The notes under the pieces were generated by a model, which was given only the letters and a program-made list of their open reading frames with translations, did no database searches and was not told the origin of the DNA. Shown here piece by piece: positions 42,896-52,932 of a stretch of 64,000 nucleotides of DNA. The position numbers and the translations under genes are program-made. The stretch comes from Chloroflexota bacterium (GTDB taxonomy: Bacteria > Chloroflexota > Anaerolineae > Anaerolineales > E44-bin32). Location of the stretch: the NCBI GenBank assembly GCA_022561385.1, contig JADFRG010000002.1, positions 1-64,000 of the forward strand, given 5' to 3'. Each line of letters opens with the position of its first letter. Positions within the stretch are counted from its first letter, which is position 1.

Positions 42896-43303
42896 CTACT
42901 GAGGCCGCGCGTCAGGAGCTTGTGGATCTTGAAGTTGCAGGTCGTGGAATAAGGCCTTCCCTTCGGCGTAGCAGGCGGTGGCGGTGTACATACCGGAGTT
43001 CAATACCACCATGAAGCGGAGCTGCCCGCTTTCATAGACCCAGGCAAAGTCTTGTATCGCGTCCCGATCCGGGTCGAACAAGCCTAGATCCTCCAGGTCC
43101 TGCAGGAAAAGGACGGCATTCAACCTGGGGTCGGTCACCCGATACGTCTCAGCGCAATCTGGGCCCTGGTTATTCTCAATCACAATCTTCGCGGTCCAGG
43201 CCGCGCCCCCTATGAAGGCAACTAATGCAAGGTTCCAGAACGCAAGCGTGGCGGTATCGCCTACAGAGTGCTTCTCCCACCAGTTCCAAATTTTCACTTT
43301 CAT
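42896..43303 (-). CDS. Membrane-anchored hypothetical protein
   Basis: A 135-residue protein with one membrane helix (about 20-40, LAFWNLALVAFIGGAAWTAKI) and an outer domain with two Cys (PDCAETY, TACYAEG) that could form a disulfide. It contains GLFDPDRDAIQDFAWVYESG and a beta-rich end. No family recognised. It ends at a bidirectional terminator and starts 57 bp after radC on the same strand. Confidence 0.6.
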   Translation of the reverse strand: MKVKIWNWWEKHSVGDTATLAFWNLALVAFIGGAAWTAKIVIENNQGPDCAETYRVTDPRLNAVLFLQDLEDLGLFDPDRDAIQDFAWVYESGQLRFMVVLNSGMYTATACYAEGKALFHDLQLQDPQAPDARPQ

Positions 43304-43360
43304 CTCAGATCACTTCGGCGTTTATGGAATCATCCTATCATTCAATCCTTGGATTCGAAC

Positions 43361-44077
43361 TTACAGGGCGCTTACGGAGCTGTTCGAGTCAAATCCCAGC
43401 CCCTTGGATTTGAGAGATATGAAACGTCCGGCGCCGATCACCAGGTGATCGAGCACTTCGATGTCCAGTAGGCGCCCCGCGTTTACCATTTCGCGGGTTA
43501 TAGCCACATCCTCCGGGCTCGGCGATGGATTCCCACTTGGATGATTGTGAACGACGATCACTGACGCCGCATTTGCACGGACCGCGTCTCTGAAAAGCTC
43601 CCCAACCCTGATCAGCGATGAATCCAGCGATCCCTGATAAACCTCGGTGATACGAATGAGGTGATTGCGGGTGTCGAGCAAAAGGACCCTTAAATGCTCC
43701 TGGTTTAAGGCGCCCATCTCGTACATTACGAGCTCGGCCGCCTGTTCCGGGGACTGGATCGCCGGGCGCTCCCCCGGAAGTGATACGGCCAGCCGCCGAC
43801 CGAGCTCGACCGCCGCGCCCAACTGGGCCGCTTTTGCCGGGCCGATGCCGCGCGTCTTGACCAGATCGTCATAGTCTGCCCGGTGTAGCCCGGGTAATCC
43901 ACCAAATACATCAAGCAATTCTTGGGCTAACTGAACGGCGTTGAGGCCCGGCGTTCCGGTTCCTAACAGAATCGCCAGAAGCTCCGGATTTGAAAGCGCC
44001 TGCGGGCCCTGCCGTTCCAGCCGCTCGCGCGGTCGATCGTCGGACCTCATATCCTTGATACGATGAACCGTATACAT
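43361..44077 (-). CDS. radC: RadC family JAMM/MPN-domain protein
   Basis: A 238-residue protein with an N-terminal helix-hairpin-helix region (RLERQGPQALSNPELLAILL, VKTRGIGPAKAAQLGA). The C-terminal JAMM domain carries the metal-binding motif VVHNHPSGNPSPSPEDVAIT. RadC is widespread and its role in DNA repair is disputed. I choose ATG 44077, with AAGGA five bases upstream, over the adjacent GTG at 44080. The length is normal. Confidence 0.93.
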   Translation of the reverse strand: MYTVHRIKDMRSDDRPRERLERQGPQALSNPELLAILLGTGTPGLNAVQLAQELLDVFGGLPGLHRADYDDLVKTRGIGPAKAAQLGAAVELGRRLAVSLPGERPAIQSPEQAAELVMYEMGALNQEHLRVLLLDTRNHLIRITEVYQGSLDSSLIRVGELFRDAVRANAASVIVVHNHPSGNPSPSPEDVAITREMVNAGRLLDIEVLDHLVIGAGRFISLKSKGLGFDSNSSVSAL

Positions 44078-44179
44078 CACAATCCTTCCATGCTCCCTCA
44101 GTAGTAACCCCGCCCACGGATCGAGCTACCGCCGAAAACCGCCACCCGCTGTATAATCGCGCCGGTCTCCGAACCTACC

Positions 44180-44638
44180 TTGAGCGGCCTGACGACCTTC
44201 TTCCAGTATTTCACGGCATTGCTTGGAGCCTTCTTGGCTGCCCTATGGCTGGCCCTGATTTTCTGGACCTACCGTGATATTCGCTCCCGCACGCAAGACA
44301 ATTTGGTCCAGATTCTCGCCGCCCTGCTTGCGGCTGTGATGGGACCGTTCGGCGTCTTGACTTACCTGATCCTTCGCCCTCGGCTTACGATAGACCAGGA
44401 ATATCAACACACTCTCGAAGAGGAAGCCCTACTGAGCGAAATTGAAGAGGAAACCACCTGCCCAGGATGCGGGAGTCGAACGCACGTAGACTGGCAACTG
44501 TGTCCGACCTGCCACACGCACCTGCGAAAGGCGTGCGACCACTGTGATCGTCTTATGGAATTATCGTGGCCGGTATGCCCATACTGCGGCACGCCGGTGG
44601 AGGGAGTCTCGACAGAACTTCAGGGCGCAGGTACCTAA
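44180..44638 (+). CDS. Membrane protein with double zinc ribbon
   Basis: A 152-residue protein with two N-terminal membrane helices (about 7-30 and 40-63). A cytoplasmic double zinc ribbon follows with four CxxC pairs: CPGC, CPTC, CDHC and CPYC. This matches DZR-type domains, with unknown partner. TTG is the start and TATAAT lies 28 nt before it. The stop is 1 bp from the convergent eno stop. It may regulate or localise a membrane complex. Confidence 0.75.
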   Translation: MSGLTTFFQYFTALLGAFLAALWLALIFWTYRDIRSRTQDNLVQILAALLAAVMGPFGVLTYLILRPRLTIDQEYQHTLEEEALLSEIEEETTCPGCGSRTHVDWQLCPTCHTHLRKACDHCDRLMELSWPVCPYCGTPVEGVSTELQGAGT

Positions 44639-44639
44639 T

Positions 44640-45971
<1,332 letters not shown>

Positions 45972-46000
45972 TCAATTGCGCGCATGTTAGAATCCGCCGG

Positions 46001-47164
46001 ATGCCGGCCTATCTAGACTACGCGGCAACCACCCCGCTAGACGAACGAGTTCTTGAGCGCATGCTCCCCTATTTGGAGCAGGATTTCGGCAATCCTTCCT
46101 CGATCCATGCCTGGGGCCAGCGAGCCGATTGGGCGGTTGAGGAGGCCCGGGAGCGAGTGGCGGACGGTCTCGGCTGTCGGCCAGAAGAGGTGATCTTCAC
46201 CAGCGGCGGTTCTGAGAGTGATAATCTCGCACTCAGGGGGGCGGCGTTTGCTGCGCGAGAGAACCGGGGAGCCAACCATCTGCTCATTTCCCCTGTCGAA
46301 CATGACGCGGTAAGTCAGACCGCCATCGACCTGGCCGCGCGGCATGCCTTTGAGTTGGAGTGGTTGCCGGTTGATAACTTGGGCCGGGTGGATCCGGACG
46401 ACCTTCGCAAGACCATCCGATCCGATACGGCCCTGCTATCGGTGATCTATGGCAACAACGAGATCGGGACCGTAAATCCCATCCCAGAACTGGCGGCGAT
46501 CGCCCGCGAGCGGGGCGTAACGTTTCATTCAGATGCCCTGCAGGCGCCGTGCCAGCTCCCAACCCTAGTGGGCGATTTGGGAGTCGATCTGCTCTCGATC
46601 GGCGCGCACAAGTTCTACGGACCCAAAGGGGTTGGGGTCCTGTTTGTTAGAAATGGATCGCAGCTGCTGCCTATCCAAACCGGCGGGTCTCAGGAGCGGG
46701 GATTGCGAGCCGGAACCCATAACGTGCCGCTCATAGTGGGACTATCGGTGGCACACGAGATTGCCCTCGCCCGACAGGAAACGGACGCGAGCCGCTTCCG
46801 AATGCTCCGAGACTTAATCATTGATGAAGTACTGAAACGCGTGCCGGGGGCGCGATTGACCGGACACCGCGTGGATCGGCTACCCAACAACGCCTCCTTC
46901 GTAATCCAGGGTATAGATGGAAACTCACTCCTTGCAGCGCTCGATCTGGCAGGTTTCGCCTGCTCCTCCGGTTCGGCGTGTAAGACGGGCGATCCGGAAC
47001 CGTCGAAAGTCCTTCTTGCGCTGGGCATGGAGACGGAACTTGCATTGGGCTCGCTGAGGGTCACGGTTGGAAGGCAAACGACGGAGGCTGAAGTCGGCGA
47101 ATTCTTAGAGGCGCTCCAGGAGGCGGTTGTTGGGTTCCGATCTCCGGTCGCGGATGCCTCGTGA
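46001..47164 (+). CDS. iscS: Cysteine desulfurase (IscS/NifS family)
   Basis: A 387-residue PLP enzyme that takes sulfur from cysteine and passes it on as persulfide. The PLP lysine lies in SIGAHKFYGPKGVG and the catalytic Cys in SSGSACKTGDPEPS (about residue 327). It overlaps mnmA by 4 bp, so its main role is likely sulfur supply for tRNA 2-thiouridine. Such enzymes can also release selenium from selenocysteine, which may matter here given selB. TAGAAT lies 13 nt before the ATG, consistent with leaderless expression. Confidence 0.94.
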   Translation: MPAYLDYAATTPLDERVLERMLPYLEQDFGNPSSIHAWGQRADWAVEEARERVADGLGCRPEEVIFTSGGSESDNLALRGAAFAARENRGANHLLISPVEHDAVSQTAIDLAARHAFELEWLPVDNLGRVDPDDLRKTIRSDTALLSVIYGNNEIGTVNPIPELAAIARERGVTFHSDALQAPCQLPTLVGDLGVDLLSIGAHKFYGPKGVGVLFVRNGSQLLPIQTGGSQERGLRAGTHNVPLIVGLSVAHEIALARQETDASRFRMLRDLIIDEVLKRVPGARLTGHRVDRLPNNASFVIQGIDGNSLLAALDLAGFACSSGSACKTGDPEPSKVLLALGMETELALGSLRVTVGRQTTEAEVGEFLEALQEAVVGFRSPVADAS

Positions 47165-48219
47165 GCACTAGGCGAACCATTGCCGTCGCCATGAGCGGCG
47201 GGGTGGATAGCTCCGTTGCGGCGGCGCTTCTGGTCGACTCGGGCGAGAAGGTGTTCGGATTAATGCTCCGGTTGTGGAGCGCGGGTCCAGAACGACCCAA
47301 CCGATGCTGTTCCCCCAGAGATGTGTCCAACGCGCGCAAGGTAGCCGGCCGGTTGCGAATTCCCTTCTATGTGCTCGATGCGAAGGACGAATTCAAGAAT
47401 CGAGTCGTCGATAGCTTCATCAGCGGATACGCGGACGGCCTGACCCCCAATCCTTGCCTGCGATGTAATCGCGAGATCAGGTGGGGATTGCTGCTGGAGC
47501 ATGCCACGAAGCTCGGTGCCACACATCTGGCTACCGGCCACTACGCGCTATTACGCAGGACAAATGGGCATTACCGACTTTATCGTGCCCTCGACCGCCG
47601 GAAAGACCAGTCCTATGTACTCAGCGTGCTTGGACAGAAACAACTGACCCGGACTCTGCTCCCTCTCGGCGAGCTGGATAAAGAGAAAGTACGGGAAATT
47701 GCCCGAGATCTGGGGTTTGTGACTGCCGACCGTCCAGAGAGCCAGGATCTCTGTTTTCTCGGTGGAGGCGACTATCGTACTTTTCTTGCCGAGCGTATGG
47801 AGGCCACACCCGGTGCTATTCTCGACAAGCAGGGCAATTCGTTGGCCACCCACAGCGGCCTGGAAAACTTCACCATCGGGCAGCGCAAGGGCATCGGTAT
47901 TTCCGGTCCGGAACCACTCTATGTGATCGATAAGGATGTGAAGAGAAACGCATTAATAGTGGGTCCCAGGGCCGAGCTGGGCCGGACCCACTTTACGGTC
48001 CGGGAGCTGAATTGGGTAAGCGGGTCCCCGCCTTCAGGAGAAACACCGTTGACGGTTCAGGTTCGCTACCGAACTCCCGCTGTATCTGCTCAACTTGAAA
48101 CTTTTCAGGATCGAACGGAGGTAGTTGTTGAGAAACCTCTGACCCACATCGCTCCGGGTCAGGCGGCAGTCTTCTACGACAAGGATGAATGCCTGGGCGG
48201 CGGCCTTATTTCAAGGTGA
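47161..48219 (+). CDS. mnmA: tRNA-specific 2-thiouridylase MnmA
   Basis: A 352-residue enzyme that thiolates U34 of Lys, Glu and Gln tRNAs. It has the PP-loop AMSGGVDSSVAAALL, the first catalytic Cys in PNPCLRCN and the second in PESQDLCFLGGGDY. A C-terminal beta domain ends the protein. The GTG start overlaps the iscS stop and the stop overlaps a small membrane-protein gene, both as GTGA, so three coupled genes share one mRNA. Confidence 0.95.
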   Translation: MSTRRTIAVAMSGGVDSSVAAALLVDSGEKVFGLMLRLWSAGPERPNRCCSPRDVSNARKVAGRLRIPFYVLDAKDEFKNRVVDSFISGYADGLTPNPCLRCNREIRWGLLLEHATKLGATHLATGHYALLRRTNGHYRLYRALDRRKDQSYVLSVLGQKQLTRTLLPLGELDKEKVREIARDLGFVTADRPESQDLCFLGGGDYRTFLAERMEATPGAILDKQGNSLATHSGLENFTIGQRKGIGISGPEPLYVIDKDVKRNALIVGPRAELGRTHFTVRELNWVSGSPPSGETPLTVQVRYRTPAVSAQLETFQDRTEVVVEKPLTHIAPGQAAVFYDKDECLGGGLISR

Positions 48220-48512
48220 CCGTGCCGGGGATCTACCTTTCGCTTCTAATCTCAACCGGTCTCGGATTGCTCTTTCATTTGATTCGCGGCGGCAGTCTGG
48301 GTCGTCTGGTGCTTTATCTTGCCGCGGCCTGGATTACTTTTTTGGCGGGCCACTTCGTTGCAGAGTGGTTAGACTGGAATTTTTTTCGGGTAGGGTCGAT
48401 CAATCTTTTCGCCGCAGTTCTGGCGGCCGTTATCGGCCTGCTGGCAGCGGCTCTGCTGGCTGGTCCCGAACGATCACGCCGAGGCAGGGGCAGGCACAGG
48501 CGAAAAAGCTAG
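48216..48512 (+). CDS. Small membrane protein
   Basis: A 98-residue protein with three membrane helices (about 3-20, 27-50, 60-82) and a strongly basic tail (RSRRGRGRHRRKS). The GTG at 48216 overlaps the mnmA stop. No family recognised. Co-translation with iscS-mnmA does not say what it does. Confidence 0.65.
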   Translation: MTVPGIYLSLLISTGLGLLFHLIRGGSLGRLVLYLAAAWITFLAGHFVAEWLDWNFFRVGSINLFAAVLAAVIGLLAAALLAGPERSRRGRGRHRRKS

Positions 48513-48542
48513 TATGCTATAATTCGCGTTCTGAGCGAAATC

Positions 48543-48974
48543 GTGGCTTTACCCGCCTCCGAGAACGGTGCAACGGCCGCCTCCAGCAAGCGCAAGAAAT
48601 ATGCGCTTATCGCTGGGGGCGTGGTTTTCGTGCTTGTTGTACTTGCCGCCCTGGTATTTGCCACGGTGGTATTACTTAAGGATCCGGTGCGCACGGAGAC
48701 GATTCGCGATATCGTGATCATATTCTTGGCGGCCGAAGCCGTGGTATTTGGCTTAGTGCTGGTGATCCTGGTGGTCCAGGTCGCTCGGCTGACAGCACTG
48801 ATCGAGAATGAGCTGCGGCCGATTCTCGAATCGACAAACGAAACGCTGGGTACGCTCAGAGGGACCGCCCAGTTTGTGAGTCGGAACATGGTAGGTCCGA
48901 TAATTCGAGTGAACAGCTCTTTTGCGGCACTGAGGCGAGCGCTAGGCGCGTTTCGGGCAGGCCGCACTCGCTGA
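48543..48974 (+). CDS. Membrane protein, DUF948-like
   Basis: A 143-residue protein with two membrane helices (about 20-45 and 57-82) and an amphipathic C-terminal helix (LIENELRPILESTNETLGTL), which resembles small DUF948-type proteins. The start is GTG, with TATAAT 25 nt upstream at 48518. A YtxH-like gene follows 23 bp later, a frequent DUF948-YtxH pairing linked to general stress in Firmicutes. Confidence 0.65.
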   Translation: MALPASENGATAASSKRKKYALIAGGVVFVLVVLAALVFATVVLLKDPVRTETIRDIVIIFLAAEAVVFGLVLVILVVQVARLTALIENELRPILESTNETLGTLRGTAQFVSRNMVGPIIRVNSSFAALRRALGAFRAGRTR

Positions 48975-48997
48975 TCTCAGTTAGGGAGGATTCATAG

Positions 48998-49366
48998 ATG
49001 GCAGACAACGATGATTTTGGCGCATTTCTCTCAGGCTTCATGATTGGTGGTCTGATTGGCGCCGCGGCGGCACTCTTGCTAGCCCCACAGTCGGGCGAAG
49101 AGACCCGAGTATTGATCCGCGATAAAGGGATCGAGCTAAAGGAACAGGTTGAGAGCACGGCCGGCGACGCCAGGGCCCGCGCGGAGGAAATGGCTCAGGA
49201 CGCGCGGACGCGTGCCTCGGAAGCCCAACAGCGCGGTCAGGTCGTGCTTGAACAGCAAAAATCGCGCATCGAAGAGGCGATTGATGCGGGAAAGAAAGCC
49301 GCTAAGAACACGAAGGCGGCTCGAGACGGCGGCAAAGGCGATAAGGCGAGTAAGGCCAAGTCCTAG
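48998..49366 (+). CDS. YtxH-like protein
   Basis: A 122-residue protein with an N-terminal glycine-rich membrane helix (FLSGFMIGGLIGAAAALLLAPQSGEETR), the hallmark of YtxH, followed by a long charged helix and a lysine-rich tail. GGAGG precedes the ATG by about 10 nt. The role is unknown, possibly envelope stress. A terminator follows. Confidence 0.82.
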   Translation: MADNDDFGAFLSGFMIGGLIGAAAALLLAPQSGEETRVLIRDKGIELKEQVESTAGDARARAEEMAQDARTRASEAQQRGQVVLEQQKSRIEEAIDAGKKAAKNTKAARDGGKGDKASKAKS

Positions 49367-49386
49367 TATCAGCCGGAGCAACGAGG

Positions 49387-49419
49387 ACAGAGCCCCGGGC
49401 ACTTCGCCTGGGGCTCTGT
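49387..49419 (+). terminator. Terminator after the YtxH-like gene
   Basis: A 10-bp stem ACAGAGCCCC/GGGGCTCTGT with a 13-nt loop is followed by a weak TATT. It lies between convergent genes and may serve both strands. Confidence 0.7.
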
Positions 49420-49454
49420 TTATTCCCTAGAGGATATTCGGTCGCTGGCCAGGC

Positions 49455-51011
49455 TTAATTCGCAGGCGGTGAATGCTCCAACTCCGCGATCGCGCGCGGT
49501 ACCGCGGCCGCCACGTCCCCCGCCAGAACCGAGGCCGCCGTCCCGATCGCCTGGGCGGCCAACAACCCTGCCCTGGCATGTATGTAGCACCCTAATATCG
49601 AGGCCTCGAACCCGGGGAGCCCCTGCGCGCGGTATCCGACCAGCAGACCTGCAAGCACATCCCCCGTTCCAGCGCGAGCTAAGGCGGGAGTTGCGATGGG
49701 GATCAATGCCGAACGGCCATCCGGATGCGCGATCACCGTAAACGCCCCTTTCAGGACCACGATGTGGCCCCATTCTGCCGCCTTTTCCGTTGCTAGCTCG
49801 GAACGATGCTCCTGAATCTCTTCGGTGGGGATGCCGGTCAGGACGCTCATCTCGCCCGGATGAGGGGTCAGAACGGAACCTTGCGGCAACATAGATTCCC
49901 AGCCTTCGACGCGGGCCATTAACTTGAGTCCATCGGCGTCGACAACCGCCGGTGGGAGCGGCGTGCCTGCGCCGATGAGCGCCCTGAGAAAACTGGCGGT
50001 CGTGGACTTAAGACCAAACCCGGGTCCCAAAAGCAGTGCCTGAGTGCGTTCCCACTCGACCGCTAGAATATCAGCGGTGGCCTCATCCAACGTTTCGGCT
50101 AGCGGCAGCCAGGTGCACTCGGGGAGCCCACCGGCTATCATGGTCTGTACGCTAGCGGGCACGGCCAGTGTCACCAGACCGGCTCCCGCCAGGTAGGCCG
50201 CTCGGCCGGCCAGGGCGGCGGCACCCGGATAGTGGATTGATCCGGCAACAATAAGCGCCCGACCGAATGTTCCCTTATGGGCGCTTATCGGCCGGGCCGG
50301 CAGCCACTGGCGGGCGGACTCGGCGGTCACGAGTTCGGTCTTGATCGATGCCAGTTCTTCCTGATCAGGCGGAAGGCCTATATCGCCGACAACCAGCTCA
50401 CCTACGTACTCCGCGCCCGGAAAAAGGAACAGTCCTGGCTTGGCAGCCGCCAGGGTCACCGTCAGATCGGCAGCCAGAGTTTCTTTCGCAATCTCTCCCG
50501 TGTCGCAATTAAGCCCCGAGGGGCAGTCGACCGCCACAACATACGGACGTGTTCGGGATTGTTTTGCCACCTTGAGCACCTGCCTGGCGATTCCTTTTAA
50601 TGGCAATTTGAAACCAGTTCCAAGGACCGCGTCCACCACTACATCGGCTCTCCCCAACTGCAGCTTGAGAACCCGGCTCCGTTGGTCTTGTTCTCCGACC
50701 GCGATCAAGATACCGAGGTCACGCAGTGCAGCCAGATATGGATCGTCCTCCGATCGGTCCTTCGTGAGATAGATCGCCAGCGTTGCCCCGGCCTCTGCCA
50801 ACCAGCGCGCGGCGACGAGTCCATCTCCCCCGTTGTTGCCGGATCCTGCTAACACAAGTACATGTTTATCTTTGATGCCAGAAATTCTGGCCAGCAGCGC
50901 GTCGGCCAGAGACTTCCCTGCACGCTCCATCATTTGGGCGTAGGAATGTCCCGCGGCCTCCGCGGCCTTTTCAATTCGAATCATCTCTTCGATTGTGACA
51001 ATTTTTTGCAA
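49455..51011 (-). CDS. nnr: Bifunctional NAD(P)H-hydrate repair enzyme
   Basis: A 518-residue fusion. The N-terminal NAD(P)HX epimerase (about 1-215) has VLVLAGSGNNGGDGLVAARWL. The C-terminal ADP/ATP-dependent dehydratase (about 230-510) has GTFGRALIVAGS, VLTPHPGEMSVLTG and ARAGTGDVLAGLLVGY. Together they restore damaged, hydrated NADH and NADPH. The start is TTG with AAGGA seven bases upstream. The gene is divergent from dgt, 228 bp away. Confidence 0.93.
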   Translation of the reverse strand: MQKIVTIEEMIRIEKAAEAAGHSYAQMMERAGKSLADALLARISGIKDKHVLVLAGSGNNGGDGLVAARWLAEAGATLAIYLTKDRSEDDPYLAALRDLGILIAVGEQDQRSRVLKLQLGRADVVVDAVLGTGFKLPLKGIARQVLKVAKQSRTRPYVVAVDCPSGLNCDTGEIAKETLAADLTVTLAAAKPGLFLFPGAEYVGELVVGDIGLPPDQEELASIKTELVTAESARQWLPARPISAHKGTFGRALIVAGSIHYPGAAALAGRAAYLAGAGLVTLAVPASVQTMIAGGLPECTWLPLAETLDEATADILAVEWERTQALLLGPGFGLKSTTASFLRALIGAGTPLPPAVVDADGLKLMARVEGWESMLPQGSVLTPHPGEMSVLTGIPTEEIQEHRSELATEKAAEWGHIVVLKGAFTVIAHPDGRSALIPIATPALARAGTGDVLAGLLVGYRAQGLPGFEASILGCYIHARAGLLAAQAIGTAASVLAGDVAAAVPRAIAELEHSPPAN

Positions 51012-51201
51012 TTCTCTGTCCTTACGTCTGGTTCGAAGGCCTCATAGTGCGCTTCCGGGCCGGTCCGCACTCGCGGCCGATCGCGGCCGCCTCAAGGATT
51101 GATTTATTATGGGCACGCGGTTTCGAAGGACCGCGCCTCCCGGGCGAATTATCCGCGATGCCCAAAAGCGTGTCAACGGGGGAAGAATATTTTCCCACTT
51201 G

Positions 51202-51230
51202 TTGACATCGACCGCGCCTGTCATTACACT
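51202..51230 (+). promoter_or_regulatory. Promoter of dgt
   Basis: TTGACA (51202-51207), a 17-bp spacer and TACACT (51225-51230) place transcription start about 3 nt before the ATG at 51240. It is the best -35/-10 pair in the window for a protein gene and leaves no room for a Shine-Dalgarno site. Confidence 0.8.
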
Positions 51231-51239
51231 CTCCCGCCT

Positions 51240-52388
51240 ATGCGCACGCGCGAACGTTTAGAAGAACTCGAAACCCATTCCCTGGCGCCTTTCGGCCATC
51301 GCAGTCGCGACTCCCGCGGACGAGAATTTCCCGAAGACGAGCCCAAATACCGCACCGCATTTCAACGCGACCGGGATCGTATCCTTCACACCACCGCCTT
51401 CAGGCGCCTTGAATATAAGACACAAGTTTTTGTTATTACAGAGGGCGACTATTATCGGACACGGCTCACACATACGCTCGAGGTCTCGCAGATCGGCCGC
51501 ACGCTGGCGAGGGCGCTGGGCGGCAACGAGGACCTGATTGAGGCCATCTCATTGGCCCATGATCTCGGGCATCCGCCCTTCGGGCACTCCGGAGAAGTTG
51601 CCCTGAGTCGATTGATGGTCGACCACGGGGGCTTCGACCACAATAAACAATCTCTGCGAATTGTGACCGATCTGGAGCGTCGATACCCTGACTTCTCGGG
51701 TCTCAATCTCACGTGGGAAGTGCGGGAGGGTATCGTTAAGCATGAAACGGAGTACGACGTCTCAGATGCCGCGGCGTACGATCCCGACAGACGAGGCCAT
51801 ATCGAGGCCCAGATAGCAAATGCTGCGGACGAATTGGCCTACACCGCACACGATCTGGACGACGGCCTACGCTCCGGCCTCATCTCGGTCGGGCTGCTGC
51901 AGGGAATATCCTTGTGGGAGATGATCCGTGAGAGCATCGGCTGGACCACCGATGTGCTGGACGAGCTGACTCGTCACCGGCTTATTCGGCGGTTGATCGG
52001 CCTGGAGGTTTCCACTTTGCTGGAAGCTACTCAACGACGACTCGCGGGTGCCAGTCTCAACTCGGTCGAGGAGCTGCAGTTGCTGGACCACAATGTCGTT
52101 GGTTACTCCGATGAGTTTGTGACCATGAATCAGCAGATGAAGGACTTTCTATATGCCAATATGTATCAACATTACCGGGTGGTTCGCATGCAGATGAAAG
52201 CCGAACGGTTCATTGAAGAGCTATTTAATGCCTATGTCGAAAAGCCTGAGATCCTTCCAATGAAAGTTCAGGCGCGAGCCGACACGCGTGAGTTTTATCG
52301 CACGATTTGCGACTATTTAGCCGGGATGACCGACCGCTTCGCACTGAAAGAGTACAGTCGGCTCTTCGATCCATCTACTCTGCCTTAA
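51240..52388 (+). CDS. dgt: Deoxyguanosinetriphosphate triphosphohydrolase-like protein
   Basis: A 382-residue HD-domain phosphohydrolase that removes triphosphate from dGTP or related dNTPs. HD motifs lie in AISLAHDLGHPPFGHSGE and AYTAHDLDDGL, with the substrate-binding RRLEYKTQVF and TRLTHTLEV upstream. The start is set by the promoter and by homology. It is 1 bp from greA and probably shares its mRNA. Confidence 0.92.
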   Translation: MRTRERLEELETHSLAPFGHRSRDSRGREFPEDEPKYRTAFQRDRDRILHTTAFRRLEYKTQVFVITEGDYYRTRLTHTLEVSQIGRTLARALGGNEDLIEAISLAHDLGHPPFGHSGEVALSRLMVDHGGFDHNKQSLRIVTDLERRYPDFSGLNLTWEVREGIVKHETEYDVSDAAAYDPDRRGHIEAQIANAADELAYTAHDLDDGLRSGLISVGLLQGISLWEMIRESIGWTTDVLDELTRHRLIRRLIGLEVSTLLEATQRRLAGASLNSVEELQLLDHNVVGYSDEFVTMNQQMKDFLYANMYQHYRVVRMQMKAERFIEELFNAYVEKPEILPMKVQARADTREFYRTICDYLAGMTDRFALKEYSRLFDPSTLP

Positions 52389-52389
52389 C

Positions 52390-52857
52390 ATGACGGAAGA
52401 AAATACTTACCTGACTCCCGAAGGGGCGGACAGCCTGGGCAAGGAAGTGGAAGAGCTCAAGGGCCCGCGGCGAGATGAACTGGCGGCCCGGCTGCGGCAT
52501 GCCGTGAGCCAGGGAGATCTGTCCGAGAATGCGGACTACATTTCCGCCAAGGAGGATCAGGCCTTTCTAGAGGGACGCATTCAAGAGCTTGAGCTCATTC
52601 TCAAGGAGGCGACGGTCATCGACCGGGGGGCATCCTCCAGCACAGTCCAGGTAGGCAGTACGGTTGTCGTTCTCAATGAGAATGAGATTGAGGAGACCTT
52701 TCACATCGTTGGCGAGAAGGAGGCGGACCCCCGGAACGGCAAGATTTCGCATAAATCTCCTATAGGAAAATCCCTTATGCGAAAGGCCCGCGGCGATGTA
52801 GTAACAGCCAAAACTCCGGGGGGTGAGCTGACATTTAAAATCTTGAAATTGAGCTGA
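52390..52857 (+). CDS. greA: Transcription elongation factor GreA
   Basis: A 155-residue factor that rescues backtracked RNA polymerase by stimulating transcript cleavage. The N-terminal coiled coil includes RLRHAVSQGDLSENADYISAKED with the acidic tip. The C-terminal FKBP-like domain includes ISHKSPIGKSLMRKARGD. The ATG lies 2 bp after the dgt stop without a clear Shine-Dalgarno, so translation is likely coupled. A bidirectional terminator follows. Confidence 0.95.
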   Translation: MTEENTYLTPEGADSLGKEVEELKGPRRDELAARLRHAVSQGDLSENADYISAKEDQAFLEGRIQELELILKEATVIDRGASSSTVQVGSTVVVLNENEIEETFHIVGEKEADPRNGKISHKSPIGKSLMRKARGDVVTAKTPGGELTFKILKLS

Positions 52858-52883
52858 CATCGCAACCCTTCAATAAAGTAAAA

Positions 52884-52904
52884 GGGCTCGCCGTTGGCGA
52901 GCCC
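52884..52904. terminator. Bidirectional terminator after greA
   Basis: A perfect 9-bp stem GGGCTCGCC/GGCGAGCCC with a 3-nt loop has CTACTTTT on the plus side and TTTTACTTTATT on the minus side. It separates convergent genes. Confidence 0.88.
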
Positions 52905-52932
52905 CTACTTTTAAGTCTGTCCTGAGTGGAGC